Assembly (NCBI GenBank): GCA_017303755.1
Contig: JAFLBS010000001.1
Span: 1,054,001 to 1,118,000, forward strand
Reading direction: 5' to 3'
Source of the DNA: Flavobacteriales bacterium
GTDB taxonomy: Bacteria; Bacteroidota; Bacteroidia; Flavobacteriales; Flavobacteriaceae
Length of the DNA: 64,000 bases
The translations under genes were made by a program, and so were the position numbers. Under the pieces are notes generated by a model, which saw nothing but the letters and a program-made list of their open reading frames with translations, did not search any database and was not told where the DNA came from. Within the stretch, counting starts at the first letter, position 1, and every line of letters starts with the position of its first letter. Of this stretch, positions 1 through 7,714 are shown one piece after another.

Positions 1-310
1 TTTGCGCTCTTTGTGGTTAAAAATTTACTGCAATCTAGTCATTCCGACAGTTTGTTCCGACTTTTCGAGAAAGGAAGAATCTCATCTAGTTAAGCACGGA
101 TTACAAATCCACGCTATCGGGCTTTTTTTCTTCGCCGCAGATTCACTGATTTTATTTTTTTATTACTTAACGTCTATCCGCAAACTTGTCATTCCGAGGA
201 ACGAGGAATCTCATTTAGTTAAGCACGGATTACAAATCTGCACAATCAGAAACAAGTTTGTCCAGAAACCTTGTGTTCAAGTTATTTATAAAGTTCTACT
301 AAAAACAATT

Positions 311-391
311 GCCCTAGCCCAGATAGCAGTGGAAATCCTTTTATGGAGTTTACGGAGTAAAAGATTGGAACGAATAGCTGGATTAGCTTCT
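311..391 (+). ncRNA. flavo-1-like conserved structured element
   Basis: The segment has the word order GCCCTAGCCC, GATAGCAGTGG, AATCC, a hairpin, GATTG, CGAATAGCTGGA and TTAGCTTC. This matches my memory of the flavobacterial flavo-1 RNA/repeat family. A hairpin is visible: CTTTTA at about 338-343 pairs with TAAAAG at about 358-363. The flanking GATAG and AATAGC blocks are the ones most conserved with the second copy at 50062-50146. Whether the element is transcribed, and from which strand, cannot be read here. A covariance-model scan would decide family membership. Confidence 0.45.
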
Positions 392-500
392 AAAAATTCA
401 GATTTGAAAGAAGGAACGGGTTTTTACCACAGTTGAGTAAATTAGAGGAGATTCCTCGTTCCTCGGAATGACAAACGATTGAAAGAAGAGTTGTTGCAAC

Positions 501-531
501 AAAAAAACCCGCTCATTACTGAACGGGTTTC
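501..531 (-). terminator. Terminator of rplU-rpmA
   Basis: Read on the minus strand, AAACCCG and CGGGTTT form a stem around an 11-nt loop, followed by a run of T. It lies about 20 nt past the rpmA stop, as expected for a Rho-independent terminator. Confidence 0.75.
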
Positions 532-551
532 TATATCAAAATAAAATTTGA

Positions 552-815
552 TTATGCTTCTACAAAAGGAACTACAGAAACATAAGACTTGTTGTCTCTC
601 TTTTTCTGGAATACCACAACTCCATCAACTTTAGCGTGTAATGTATGATCATTACCCATATAAACGTTGTCACCTGGATTGTGTTTTGAACCTCTTTGTC
701 TAACGATTATGTTTCCAGCAATTGCAGCTTGACCACCATAAATCTTAACGCCTAAACGTTTCGAATGTGATTCTCTACCATTCTTCGAACTACCGACACC
801 TTTCTTGTGAGCCAT
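552..815 (-). CDS. rpmA: 50S ribosomal protein bL27
   Basis: Component of the large ribosomal subunit; its N-terminus reaches toward the peptidyl-transferase centre. The 87-residue protein begins [14 protein letters not shown] and continues with [12 protein letters not shown] and [17 protein letters not shown], the hallmarks of bL27. Its length is normal for the family. The N-terminus begins directly with MAHKK, so there is no sign of the cleavable leader found in some Firmicutes. It lies 31 bp downstream of rplU on the same strand, the common rplU-rpmA operon, and is followed by a hairpin terminator. The shared promoter is upstream of rplU. Confidence 0.97.
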   Translation of the reverse strand: MAHKKGVGSSKNGRESHSKRLGVKIYGGQAAIAGNIIVRQRGSKHNPGDNVYMGNDHTLHAKVDGVVVFQKKRDNKSYVSVVPFVEA

Positions 816-846
816 GATGTTTTGGTTTTATAAGTTAATACTAGAA

Positions 847-1548
847 TTAAACTGCTTTTCCGCCGTTTAATTCGTCTTGTAATTTTTTCAATTCGTCCAT
901 TTTTCCATCAGCAGCTAATTGCGCTTGTTGAGCCCAAGTAGTTGGATCTAAATGTTGAACTTTAGAAGTAGATGCATCTAAAATTGCTTTTACTTCTTCA
1001 GCACTTGCAGCAGCTAATTTAGCGAAAGTATCAATTCCAGCAGCAACTAAAGCTTCAGCAGCTTTAGGACCAATTCCTTCAATAATTACTAAATCATCTC
1101 CTCCTTTTTTAGCTTTTGGAGCTTTTGGAGCTTTCTCTTCAACAGTTTCTACTAATTTTTCAACTTTTGGAGCGGCTTTAGCTTCTGCCTTTGGAGCTTC
1201 TGCTTTTTCTGCTTTTGGAGCTGCTTTTTTAGCACCTGTTGCTACAATTCCTTCAATAAGGATTTGAGTTAAATACTGACGGTGACCATTTCTTTTTTTG
1301 TACCCTTTTCTTCTTTTCTTTTTGAAAACGATTACTTTATCACCTTTTAAGTGTTGTAACACTTTGGCTTCTACAGAAGCACCTTCTATAGCTGGGGCGC
1401 CTAAAGTTACGCTTCCGTTATCATCTAATAAAAGAACTTTGTCAAAAGAAACTTTTGAACCTTCTTCATTAGCTAAACGGTGAACATAAACCTTTAAGTC
1501 TTTGCTTACTTTGAATTGTTGCCCTGCTATCTCTACGATTGCGTACAT
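847..1548 (-). CDS. rplU: 50S ribosomal protein bL21 with C-terminal HhH extension
   Basis: Residues 1 to about 102 are a complete bL21 of the large subunit, from MYAIVEIAGQQFKV through KKRRKGYKKRNGHRQ to QILIEGI. The protein is then extended to 233 residues, more than twice the usual 100-110. An Ala/Lys/Pro/Glu-rich linker (about 107-148) leads to a domain starting DDLVIIEGIGPKAAEALVAAG. This resembles the helix-hairpin-helix folds (DUF4332-like) that often bind nucleic acids. The frame is open throughout, so this is a true fusion rather than a frameshift. I believe extended L21 proteins are widespread in Flavobacteriia, but what the added domain does is not known to me. A -7 box TATATTTG lies upstream at 1580-1587 on the minus strand. 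Confidence 0.95.
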   Translation of the reverse strand: MYAIVEIAGQQFKVSKDLKVYVHRLANEEGSKVSFDKVLLLDDNGSVTLGAPAIEGASVEAKVLQHLKGDKVIVFKKKRRKGYKKRNGHRQYLTQILIEGIVATGAKKAAPKAEKAEAPKAEAKAAPKVEKLVETVEEKAPKAPKAKKGGDDLVIIEGIGPKAAEALVAAGIDTFAKLAAASAEEVKAILDASTSKVQHLDPTTWAQQAQLAADGKMDELKKLQDELNGGKAV

Positions 1549-1579
1549 AACAAATTGTTTAATTAATTTTTTGAGTGTG

Positions 1580-1609
1580 CAAATATATAACTTTTTATTA
1601 CACGTACAA
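1580..1609 (-). promoter_or_regulatory. Promoter of rplU-rpmA
   Basis: On the minus strand a TTG (-33 type, at 1607-1609) is followed 19 nt later by TATATTTG (1580-1587), matching the Bacteroidetes consensus TTTG / TAnnTTTG. The start codon lies about 31 nt downstream. Confidence 0.7.
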
Positions 1610-1703
1610 CCCCAATATTAAAAAAGTTTATTCTTTAAAATCAATTAGTTATCCAACACTCCTCAATATTTTGTTAAATGGTAAATTATTCTTTAAAAAA
1701 ACT

Positions 1704-1711
1704 TACTTTTG
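1704..1711 (+). promoter_or_regulatory. -7 box upstream of the M16 peptidase pair
   Basis: TACTTTTG matches the Bacteroidetes -7 element TAnnTTTG and lies about 60 nt before the start codon at 1773. No convincing TTG -33 element sits at the usual distance. Confidence 0.45.
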
Positions 1712-1772
1712 GTGTAACAAAAACTTCAATTGCACAACCAATAGTGCAGTCAACAAAAAATACACATTTTTT

Positions 1773-3107
1773 ATGAAAAAATCATTAATTGCTTTAAGTT
1801 CTTTGCTTATGATTGGAGGAACAGCGCAAGCTCAAAAAGTGGCTTTTGAGGAATACGATTTAGCCAATGGAATGCACGTTATCTTACACAATGATCCGTC
1901 AGCTCCAGTTGTAATTACGTCGGTAATGTACCACGTAGGTTCAAAAGATGAAAACCCAGAACGTACTGGTTTTGCACACTTTTTTGAACATTTATTATTC
2001 GAAGGAACTCAAAACATCAAAAGAGGTGAGTGGTTTAAAATTGTAACTTCAAACGGAGGAACTAACAACGCTAACACTTCAGACGATAGAACGTACTACT
2101 TTGAAGTATTTCCATCAAACAGCCTTGAATTAGGTTTATGGATGGAATCAGAACGTTTAATGCACCCTGTAATCAACCAAATTGGTGTGGATACTCAGAA
2201 CGAAGTTGTAAAAGAAGAAAAACGTCTTCGTGTTGACAATCAACCTTACGGAAACTTAATCGCTGAGGTAAAACGCAACATGTTTGTAAAACATCCTTAC
2301 CGTTGGTCAACTATTGGTTCGATGGCGCATTTAGATGCTGCAACTTTAGAAGAGTTCCAAGCCTTCAACAAAAAATTCTATTCTCCAAACAATGCTGTTT
2401 TAGTAGTTGCAGGTCAATTAGACATCGCACAAACTAAAGCGTGGATTGAAAAATACTTTGCTCCAATTCCAAGAGGAGTAGACATTAAAAGAGGACAATT
2501 TGTTGAAGATCCAATTACGCAACCGTTAAAAGCGAAATACGAAGATCCAAACATTCAAAAAGAAATGGTGGTTGCTTCGTACAGAACACCATCAATGAAA
2601 ACTCGTGATGCTCGTGTGTTGGATATGATTTCTTCTTATTTAAGCGATGGTAAAAGCTCCAAATTGTACAAAAAAATCGTTGATGATAAGAAAATGGCAC
2701 TACAAATTGGCGCATTCAACTATTCTCAAGAGGATTATGGATTGTACATTTTATACGGAATGCCACAAGGTGAAAATACTTCGGCTGACTTAATCAGAGA
2801 AATCGATGAAGAAATCGTAAAACTTCAAAACGAATTGATTTCGGAAAACGATTTACAAAAATTAAAAAACAAGTTTGATAACAACTATGTAAACAGCAAT
2901 TCAAGTGTTGAAGGTGTAGCTGAAAACTTGGCTTCTTATTATATGCTTTACGGTGATGTGAACTTAATCAACACCGAAATTGAAATGTACCGCTCAATTA
3001 CTAGAGAGGAAATTAGAGACATCGCTAAAAAATACTTAAATCCAAATCAGCGATTAATTTTAGATTACGTTCCTGCCAAAGATAAAGCTGAAGCAAATAA
3101 ACAATAA
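1773..3107 (+). CDS. M16 family zinc metallopeptidase, exported (catalytic partner)
   Basis: A 444-residue pitrilysin-type (M16) peptidase. The start chosen is the ATG that opens a clean signal peptide (MKKSLIALSSLLMIGGTAQA), so the protein acts outside the cytoplasm. Further upstream codons are in frame but read through the promoter region. The zinc motif HxxEH is present as HFFEH at residues 69-73, and acidic residues about 75 residues later (NEVVKEEKR) fit the third zinc ligand. The length matches a single-unit, mitochondrial-processing-peptidase-like subunit. The next gene starts 6 bp after the stop and encodes a second M16 protein without the zinc motif. This is the classic arrangement of an active/inactive heterodimer. 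The substrate is unknown. Confidence 0.93.
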   Translation: MKKSLIALSSLLMIGGTAQAQKVAFEEYDLANGMHVILHNDPSAPVVITSVMYHVGSKDENPERTGFAHFFEHLLFEGTQNIKRGEWFKIVTSNGGTNNANTSDDRTYYFEVFPSNSLELGLWMESERLMHPVINQIGVDTQNEVVKEEKRLRVDNQPYGNLIAEVKRNMFVKHPYRWSTIGSMAHLDAATLEEFQAFNKKFYSPNNAVLVVAGQLDIAQTKAWIEKYFAPIPRGVDIKRGQFVEDPITQPLKAKYEDPNIQKEMVVASYRTPSMKTRDARVLDMISSYLSDGKSSKLYKKIVDDKKMALQIGAFNYSQEDYGLYILYGMPQGENTSADLIREIDEEIVKLQNELISENDLQKLKNKFDNNYVNSNSSVEGVAENLASYYMLYGDVNLINTEIEMYRSITREEIRDIAKKYLNPNQRLILDYVPAKDKAEANKQ

Positions 3108-3113
3108 GACATC

Positions 3114-5165
3114 ATGAAAAAAATACTTATATTAGTAACAAGCTTGTTCTTAACTATTACTATGCAAGCACAAGACAGACCACAACCATCGCCAGGACCA
3201 GCTCCGAAAATAAATATCAAAAAACCAGTATCGTTTGTATTGCCAAACGGATTAAAAGTATTGGTGGTTGAAGATCACAAATTACCTAGAGTTTCGTATA
3301 ATTTATCAATTGATAATGCGCCTTACGCAGAAGGAAACAAAAAAGGGGTTGACGATTTAACCAGTAGCTTAATCGGTAACGGTTCAATGAAAATTTCTAA
3401 AGATGTTTTCAATGACGAAATCGACTTTTTAGGTGCTAACATCGAATTCTATTCATCAGGTGCTTTTGCCAGCGGATTATCAAAATACTCAAAACGTATT
3501 TTAGAATTAATGGCTGAAGGCGCTTTGAATCCAAACTTCACTCAAGAAGAATTCGATAAAGAAAAAGAAAAACTAATTGAAGGCTTAAAAACGCAAGAAA
3601 AAAGTGTTCCTGCTGTGGCTGGAAGAGTAGAAAATGTGTTGGTTTTTGGTAAAAATCATCCTGGTGGTGAATACTTATCAGAAGAAACCATCAACAACGT
3701 TTCATTATCTGATGTAAAAGCAAATTACGCTTCGTATTTTGTTCCAGAAAAAGCGTATTTAGTAGTTATTGGTGACGTAAAATTCAAAGACGTTAAAAAA
3801 TCAGTAGAGAAATTATTTGGTTCTTGGGTAAAAGCAAAAGCTCCACAATTAAGCTATTCTGATCCTAAAAATGTACAATATACTCAAATCAATTTTGTTG
3901 ACATGCCTAATGCTGTTCAATCTGAAATTGCTTTAGTGAATACCGTAAACCTTAAATTATCTGATCCAGATTATTTCCCTGTAATTGTAGCGAACCAAGT
4001 TTTAGGTGGCGATTTCAATAGTTACTTAAATATGAACTTACGTGAAGCTCACGGTTGGACTTACGGCGCACGTTCTTCTGTTGGAAGCAGTAAATACGGT
4101 GCAAGTAAATTCAAAGCCAATTCACAAGTGCGTAATGCGGTAACGGATAGTGCTGTAGTAGAATTCTTAAAAGAAATCAAAAGAATCAGAACTGAAAAAG
4201 TAACTGATGAGACTTTAAATAATGTAAAAGCAGGTTACATTGGACGTTTTGTAATGCAAGTTGAAAAACCTCAAACGGTAGCTCGCTATGCATTGAACAT
4301 CGAAACAGAAGGTTTGCCAGCTGATTTCTACGAAAATTACATCAAAAACATTCAAGCAGTAACGGTTGACGATGTAACTCGTGTAATGAACAAATACGTG
4401 TTAGAAAACAACATGAGAATCATCATCACAGGTAAAGGTTCAGAAGTGATTCCAGCCTTAGAAAAACTTAAAATTCCAATGTTCTTTTTCGATAAGTTTG
4501 GTAATGAAGTTGAAAAACCAGCTATGAAAAAACCAGTTCCAGCTGGAGTTACTGTAAAAACAGTTATGGACAACTACATCAATGCTATTGGTGGAGCCAA
4601 AGCAGTTGGAGCTGTAAAAACAACTTTTTCTACAGGAAGTACAACTATTCCACAAGCACCAACACCTTTATCCTACATTGGGAAAAGTGATGTAAAAGGA
4701 AAAATGATGACCGAATTATCAATGAGTGGAATGAGTTTGTTCAAACAAGTATTGAATGAAAATGGAGCTTATATGTCGCAACAAGGTCAGAAAAAAGCCA
4801 TTGAAGGTGATGATTTAACGAAAATGAGAGAATCAGCAGCGATGTTTGCCGAATTGACTTTAGCTTCAAAATCAGGCGTTGAGTTAACTGGAATTGAACC
4901 TGTAAACGGAAACGACGCTTATGTAGTTAAAAACGGCGATTCTAGTATGTATTACGATGTGAAAACAGGTTTAAAAATTGCTGAATCTGAAACTCAAGAT
5001 CAAGGTGGTAAAAAAGTTACAACGATGACGTACATCAATGATTACAGAGATGTAAAAGGTGTAAAAATGCCATTCAATATTATTATGAATGTTGGATTTG
5101 AATTGGACATCAAAATGTCTGACATCAAAATCAACGAAGGCGTTTCAGATGCCGATTTTCAATAA
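3114..5165 (+). CDS. M16 family peptidase-like partner lacking HxxEH, with C-terminal extra domain
   Basis: A 683-residue exported protein (signal peptide ends near MQAQ) with the two-lobed M16 fold. Where the zinc motif should be it reads GVDDLTSSLIGNGS, so it cannot bind zinc in the usual way and is probably the non-catalytic half of a dimer with its upstream neighbour. The region GGDFNSYLNMNLREAHGWTYGARS is typical of the C-terminal M16 lobe. After about residue 475 there is an added domain of roughly 210 residues (from VTVKTVMDNYINAIGG to the end), reminiscent of LolA/LolB-like barrels in other Bacteroidetes M16 proteins. The two genes are separated by 6 bp and end at a shared terminator. 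Confidence 0.92.
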   Translation: MKKILILVTSLFLTITMQAQDRPQPSPGPAPKINIKKPVSFVLPNGLKVLVVEDHKLPRVSYNLSIDNAPYAEGNKKGVDDLTSSLIGNGSMKISKDVFNDEIDFLGANIEFYSSGAFASGLSKYSKRILELMAEGALNPNFTQEEFDKEKEKLIEGLKTQEKSVPAVAGRVENVLVFGKNHPGGEYLSEETINNVSLSDVKANYASYFVPEKAYLVVIGDVKFKDVKKSVEKLFGSWVKAKAPQLSYSDPKNVQYTQINFVDMPNAVQSEIALVNTVNLKLSDPDYFPVIVANQVLGGDFNSYLNMNLREAHGWTYGARSSVGSSKYGASKFKANSQVRNAVTDSAVVEFLKEIKRIRTEKVTDETLNNVKAGYIGRFVMQVEKPQTVARYALNIETEGLPADFYENYIKNIQAVTVDDVTRVMNKYVLENNMRIIITGKGSEVIPALEKLKIPMFFFDKFGNEVEKPAMKKPVPAGVTVKTVMDNYINAIGGAKAVGAVKTTFSTGSTTIPQAPTPLSYIGKSDVKGKMMTELSMSGMSLFKQVLNENGAYMSQQGQKKAIEGDDLTKMRESAAMFAELTLASKSGVELTGIEPVNGNDAYVVKNGDSSMYYDVKTGLKIAESETQDQGGKKVTTMTYINDYRDVKGVKMPFNIIMNVGFELDIKMSDIKINEGVSDADFQ

Positions 5166-5189
5166 TTGATTTTTCAATACATAAAAAAA

Positions 5190-5221
5190 GACCGTTTCGA
5201 TTATTCGAGACGGTTTTTTTG
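5190..5221 (+). terminator. Terminator after the M16 pair
   Basis: ACCGTTTCGA and TCGAGACGGT form a stem with a short TTAT loop, followed by seven T. Upstream A residues also give it some function for the opposite strand. Confidence 0.85.
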
Positions 5222-5384
5222 TTATCACTTAGGCAGCTATTTAAATTTTTTATGAGCTTCTATGAAGGTTAAGAGAATATAATGATTGATAAATACTATC
5301 ATTTAATCTTATTGTAAAGAGGTATACCTTTTCCTCGTTTTTTGAGCAACTTAATACTGAAAGTATTTAAAGTATTTTTTTGCT

Positions 5385-5822
5385 TTAAGGTGTAATCACT
5401 TTTTCATATCTACTCATAGACAAGTGATTATCAATCCCTATGTCATTTACAGCAGGACCTATTTCAAGTACTTCCGAGGTTAATTTAGTTATTTTAACTA
5501 CATCATTTGCAATTAATTGACCATTTTGATAAAAAGTTCTATGCAAAAGTGAATCTTGTGGAGTAACATAGAATGACCCGTTGTCGATTAATGAATTATT
5601 TAAATAAGAATCAAATAAATTATTCTCGTAATAATTATCTATTCCTCCATTTTCATACGGCTCAAAATATTCACCTCCAGGCATATCTATATCATAATGG
5701 AAAAGACCTACAAATCTCCAACTTCCAACTAATTTATCTTGTAAAAGGTTTTCAGTTTCGTCCTCGTCTTTGGAGCAGCTAATTACACAGATTAACACAA
5801 CCATTAAAAGTATTTTTTTCAT
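5385..5822 (-). CDS. Small lipoprotein, lipocalin-like
   Basis: A 145-residue protein starting at an ATG that opens the type II signal MKKILLMVVLICVISC, with lipid-attachment Cys16. An ATG 11 codons upstream is in frame but would spoil the signal. The mature part begins with acidic residues and then KLVGSWRFVG, a motif common at the start of lipocalin-like beta-barrel lipoproteins in Bacteroidetes. The rest (many Tyr, Asn, Asp) is not recognised. The gene stands alone with AT-rich DNA on both sides. Function unknown; surface or periplasmic lipoprotein is the safe call. Confidence 0.75.
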   Translation of the reverse strand: MKKILLMVVLICVISCSKDEDETENLLQDKLVGSWRFVGLFHYDIDMPGGEYFEPYENGGIDNYYENNLFDSYLNNSLIDNGSFYVTPQDSLLHRTFYQNGQLIANDVVKITKLTSEVLEIGPAVNDIGIDNHLSMSRYEKVITP

Positions 5823-6230
5823 AATATAAAATTTAAATCTGGAAAAATGAAACAAAAAAACTAAATTGTTTTAGCATATTTAAACATATTTTTTCTGATT
5901 TAAAAAACCTCTGAATTGAATGTAGAATTTCTGTGAAATTTTTTTCTAAAATTAAACTATTAAAAATTACTTCAAGTATACAAAAAGTATACATTTTGTA
6001 CAATCTGTTTTTCAGGTAACGAACATATAAAATTTTGAAAAAACATAAATAGGGAAAAACACCCTTTTTAACAGGAAGAACATCTTTTTATGATTTGGTA
6101 TAGGTGCGATATATTGCGATTTATCACTAAATTTTGCCACAACGAGACATAGAAAATAAGCCTTGCGAATCCTGCGCCTTCTTTGCGTCTTTGCGGTTAA
6201 GCCTGCCTTCTGAAATCTGCCTTCTGCCTT
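5823..6230. repeat. AT-rich spacer with repeat elements, no gene
   Basis: No gene is visible. A block at about 6051-6083 (GGGAAAAACACCCTTTTT, then AGGAAGAACA) resembles the complement of 13905-13945. At 6161-6200 lies a copy of the interspersed repeat ending CTTTGCGTCTTTGCGGTTAA, followed by short reiterations of TGCCTTCTG up to the next gene. Confidence 0.6.
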
Positions 6231-7097
6231 CTATTTCTTACTCGACAAATACACACCAATCAAAATAATAAACGCTCCAATGCACTGAATGGGCGTCAGC
6301 GTTTCATGATCCAACAATCCCCAAAAGAAAGCCACAACCGGAATCAAATACGTAACCGAAGTCGCAAAAACAGGCGACGACATCTGAATCAACCGAAAGA
6401 AAATAATATTGGCAATTCCGGTTCCAACAATACCTAAAATCATAATGTAAATCATCGAATTTTGTACTTCAATGTCTTTTGCAACATCTAAGAAATCAGT
6501 TGAAAACAATACAATCAAAGCAGGAACAAGCATTACCAAAAAGTTACCTGTTGTAATACTCAACGGTTTTACATCGGATAAATATTTTTTAAGCAAATTG
6601 ACATTCGTAGCATAACAAATCGAAGCAATCAAAACCAAAATAGTATACCAATAATTCTGATTTGGATGATGCATTGCGCCATTGATGATCAGCAATAATG
6701 TCCCAATTAAACCAATAATCACTCCCAAAACTTGCGCGCGTTTGAAGGTCAAACCAAAGGCAATTGCACCAATAATTAAGGTGTTTAATGGTGTGAGCGA
6801 ATTGAGTATCGAACTTACCGAACTACTGATTTGAGTTTGTGCAATGGCAAACAAAAAAGCCGGAATAAAGGTTCCAAACAACGAGGTCAACGCAATGTAT
6901 TTCCACTGATGCGATCGGATTTGTGTAATGCTTTTGAAACCAATAATCAAAAGGAATAAGGCCGAAAATATAATCCGAAGCGAACCCAATTGTAATGGCG
7001 ATAATCCGACCAATCCTTTTTTGATTAAGATGAACGAACTTCCCCAAATTAAGGCCAAAATGGTCAACAATAACCATTTTAAAGTGTTTGTTTGCAT
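6231..7097 (-). CDS. EamA/DMT-family transporter
   Basis: A 288-residue integral membrane protein of the drug/metabolite transporter superfamily. It has about ten hydrophobic segments in two EamA repeats: residues about 5-140, with WGSSFILIKKGL at the start, and about 150-286, ending FWGLLDHETLTPIQCIGAFIILIGVYL. Both repeats carry the family's conserved pattern of small residues. Length is typical (280-300). The substrate cannot be inferred; members export amino acids, metabolites or drugs. The gene stands alone, divergent from the metal-binding lipoprotein gene. Confidence 0.9.
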   Translation of the reverse strand: MQTNTLKWLLLTILALIWGSSFILIKKGLVGLSPLQLGSLRIIFSALFLLIIGFKSITQIRSHQWKYIALTSLFGTFIPAFLFAIAQTQISSSVSSILNSLTPLNTLIIGAIAFGLTFKRAQVLGVIIGLIGTLLLIINGAMHHPNQNYWYTILVLIASICYATNVNLLKKYLSDVKPLSITTGNFLVMLVPALIVLFSTDFLDVAKDIEVQNSMIYIMILGIVGTGIANIIFFRLIQMSSPVFATSVTYLIPVVAFFWGLLDHETLTPIQCIGAFIILIGVYLSSKK

Positions 7098-7227
7098 GGC
7101 AGTTTTTTAGAGCTACAAATTTGACATAATTTTATGAATTGTAGATGAATAAAAGTAGTATTTTTGTAATGTAAAATTCCGAAATTCGTATTTTGGATGT
7201 TTAAAACGACACTAAAAATTTTTAATT

Positions 7228-7605
7228 ATGAAAATTTCCCACTCAATTTTAAGTATAGCATTTGCATCAGTTGTATTTGTTGGATGCAAAGACACCGCGA
7301 GCAAACCAGCAGAGAATACAACTGCTGAAAACAAAAAAGAAATTGCAGTTGCAACAAAACCGGAAACAGCAACCATTCATATCGAAGGAATGACTTGCGC
7401 GATTGGTTGTGCCAAAGCCATCGAAGAAAATCTTGCTGATATGAAAGGCGTACAAAAAGCAACAGTTGATTTTGATAAAAAAGAAGCGACCATCAATTTC
7501 GATTTGGACGTAGTGACTGCAGACGACTTAGTAAAAACCATCGAAGCCACAGCCGACGGTAAATCGTACAAAGCTTCTGATGTTAAAGTCGGAAACAAAG
7601 CGTAA
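7228..7605 (+). CDS. Lipoprotein with heavy-metal-associated (HMA) domain, CxxxC variant
   Basis: A 125-residue protein with a lipoprotein signal ending at Cys20 (VVFVGC), a Lys/Glu/Thr/Ala-rich linker, and one HMA (ferredoxin-like) domain at about 46-115. The metal loop reads GMTCAIGCAK, placing Cys57 and Cys61 three residues apart; classical Atx1/CopZ proteins have GMxCxxC. The extra residue may alter metal choice or geometry. As a lipoprotein it would bind metal in the periplasm or at the outer membrane instead of shuttling copper in the cytosol. No P-type ATPase is adjacent. A strong terminator follows. Confidence 0.88.
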   Translation: MKISHSILSIAFASVVFVGCKDTASKPAENTTAENKKEIAVATKPETATIHIEGMTCAIGCAKAIEENLADMKGVQKATVDFDKKEATINFDLDVVTADDLVKTIEATADGKSYKASDVKVGNKA

Positions 7606-7620
7606 TTATTAATTCAGATA

Positions 7621-7658
7621 AAAAAAGCCGTTTCAAATTGTTGAAACGGCTTTTTTAT
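7621..7658. terminator. Bidirectional terminator
   Basis: A perfect 10-bp stem GCCGTTTCAA / TTGAAACGGC (7627-7650) with a 4-nt loop, flanked by A-run and T-run. It lies between converging genes and can serve both. Confidence 0.9.
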
Positions 7659-7671
7659 TAGTAGAAATTGT

Positions 7672-7696
7672 GTTGAGACGCACTGCAGCGCGTCTT
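7672..7696. repeat. Short palindromic repeat in the gldD 3' region
   Basis: AGACGC and GCGTCT flank a CACTGCAGC core. It looks like a hairpin repeat that I associate with flavobacterial intergenic regions. It is too short to classify further. Confidence 0.4.
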
Positions 7697-7714
7697 TACT
7701 TTTCAGGTTAAATA

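Larger units (their letters stand above)
1..551. repeat. Repeat-rich intergenic region, no gene
   Basis: I see no credible gene in this stretch. An open frame crosses most of it on the plus strand, but it reads straight through repeats. A 33-nt direct repeat lies at 77-109 and 206-238 with one mismatch, and each copy carries a near-palindrome around GCACGGATTACAAATC (94-114 and 223-243). A perfect 25-bp inverted repeat has its arms at 188-212 and 448-472 (core GAACGAGGAATC and its complement). A flavo-1-like element sits inside it at about 311-391. The first 24 nt belong to the 'CTTTG(C/T)GGTTAA' repeat family that recurs across the window. The rpmA terminator is at the right end. Confidence 0.8.

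Noticed and set aside
2-436. 144-residue open frame at the window start
   Set aside because: It reads through direct repeats and the flavo-1-like element; the translated text repeats itself (ESHLVKHGLQI twice) and has no protein-like pattern.
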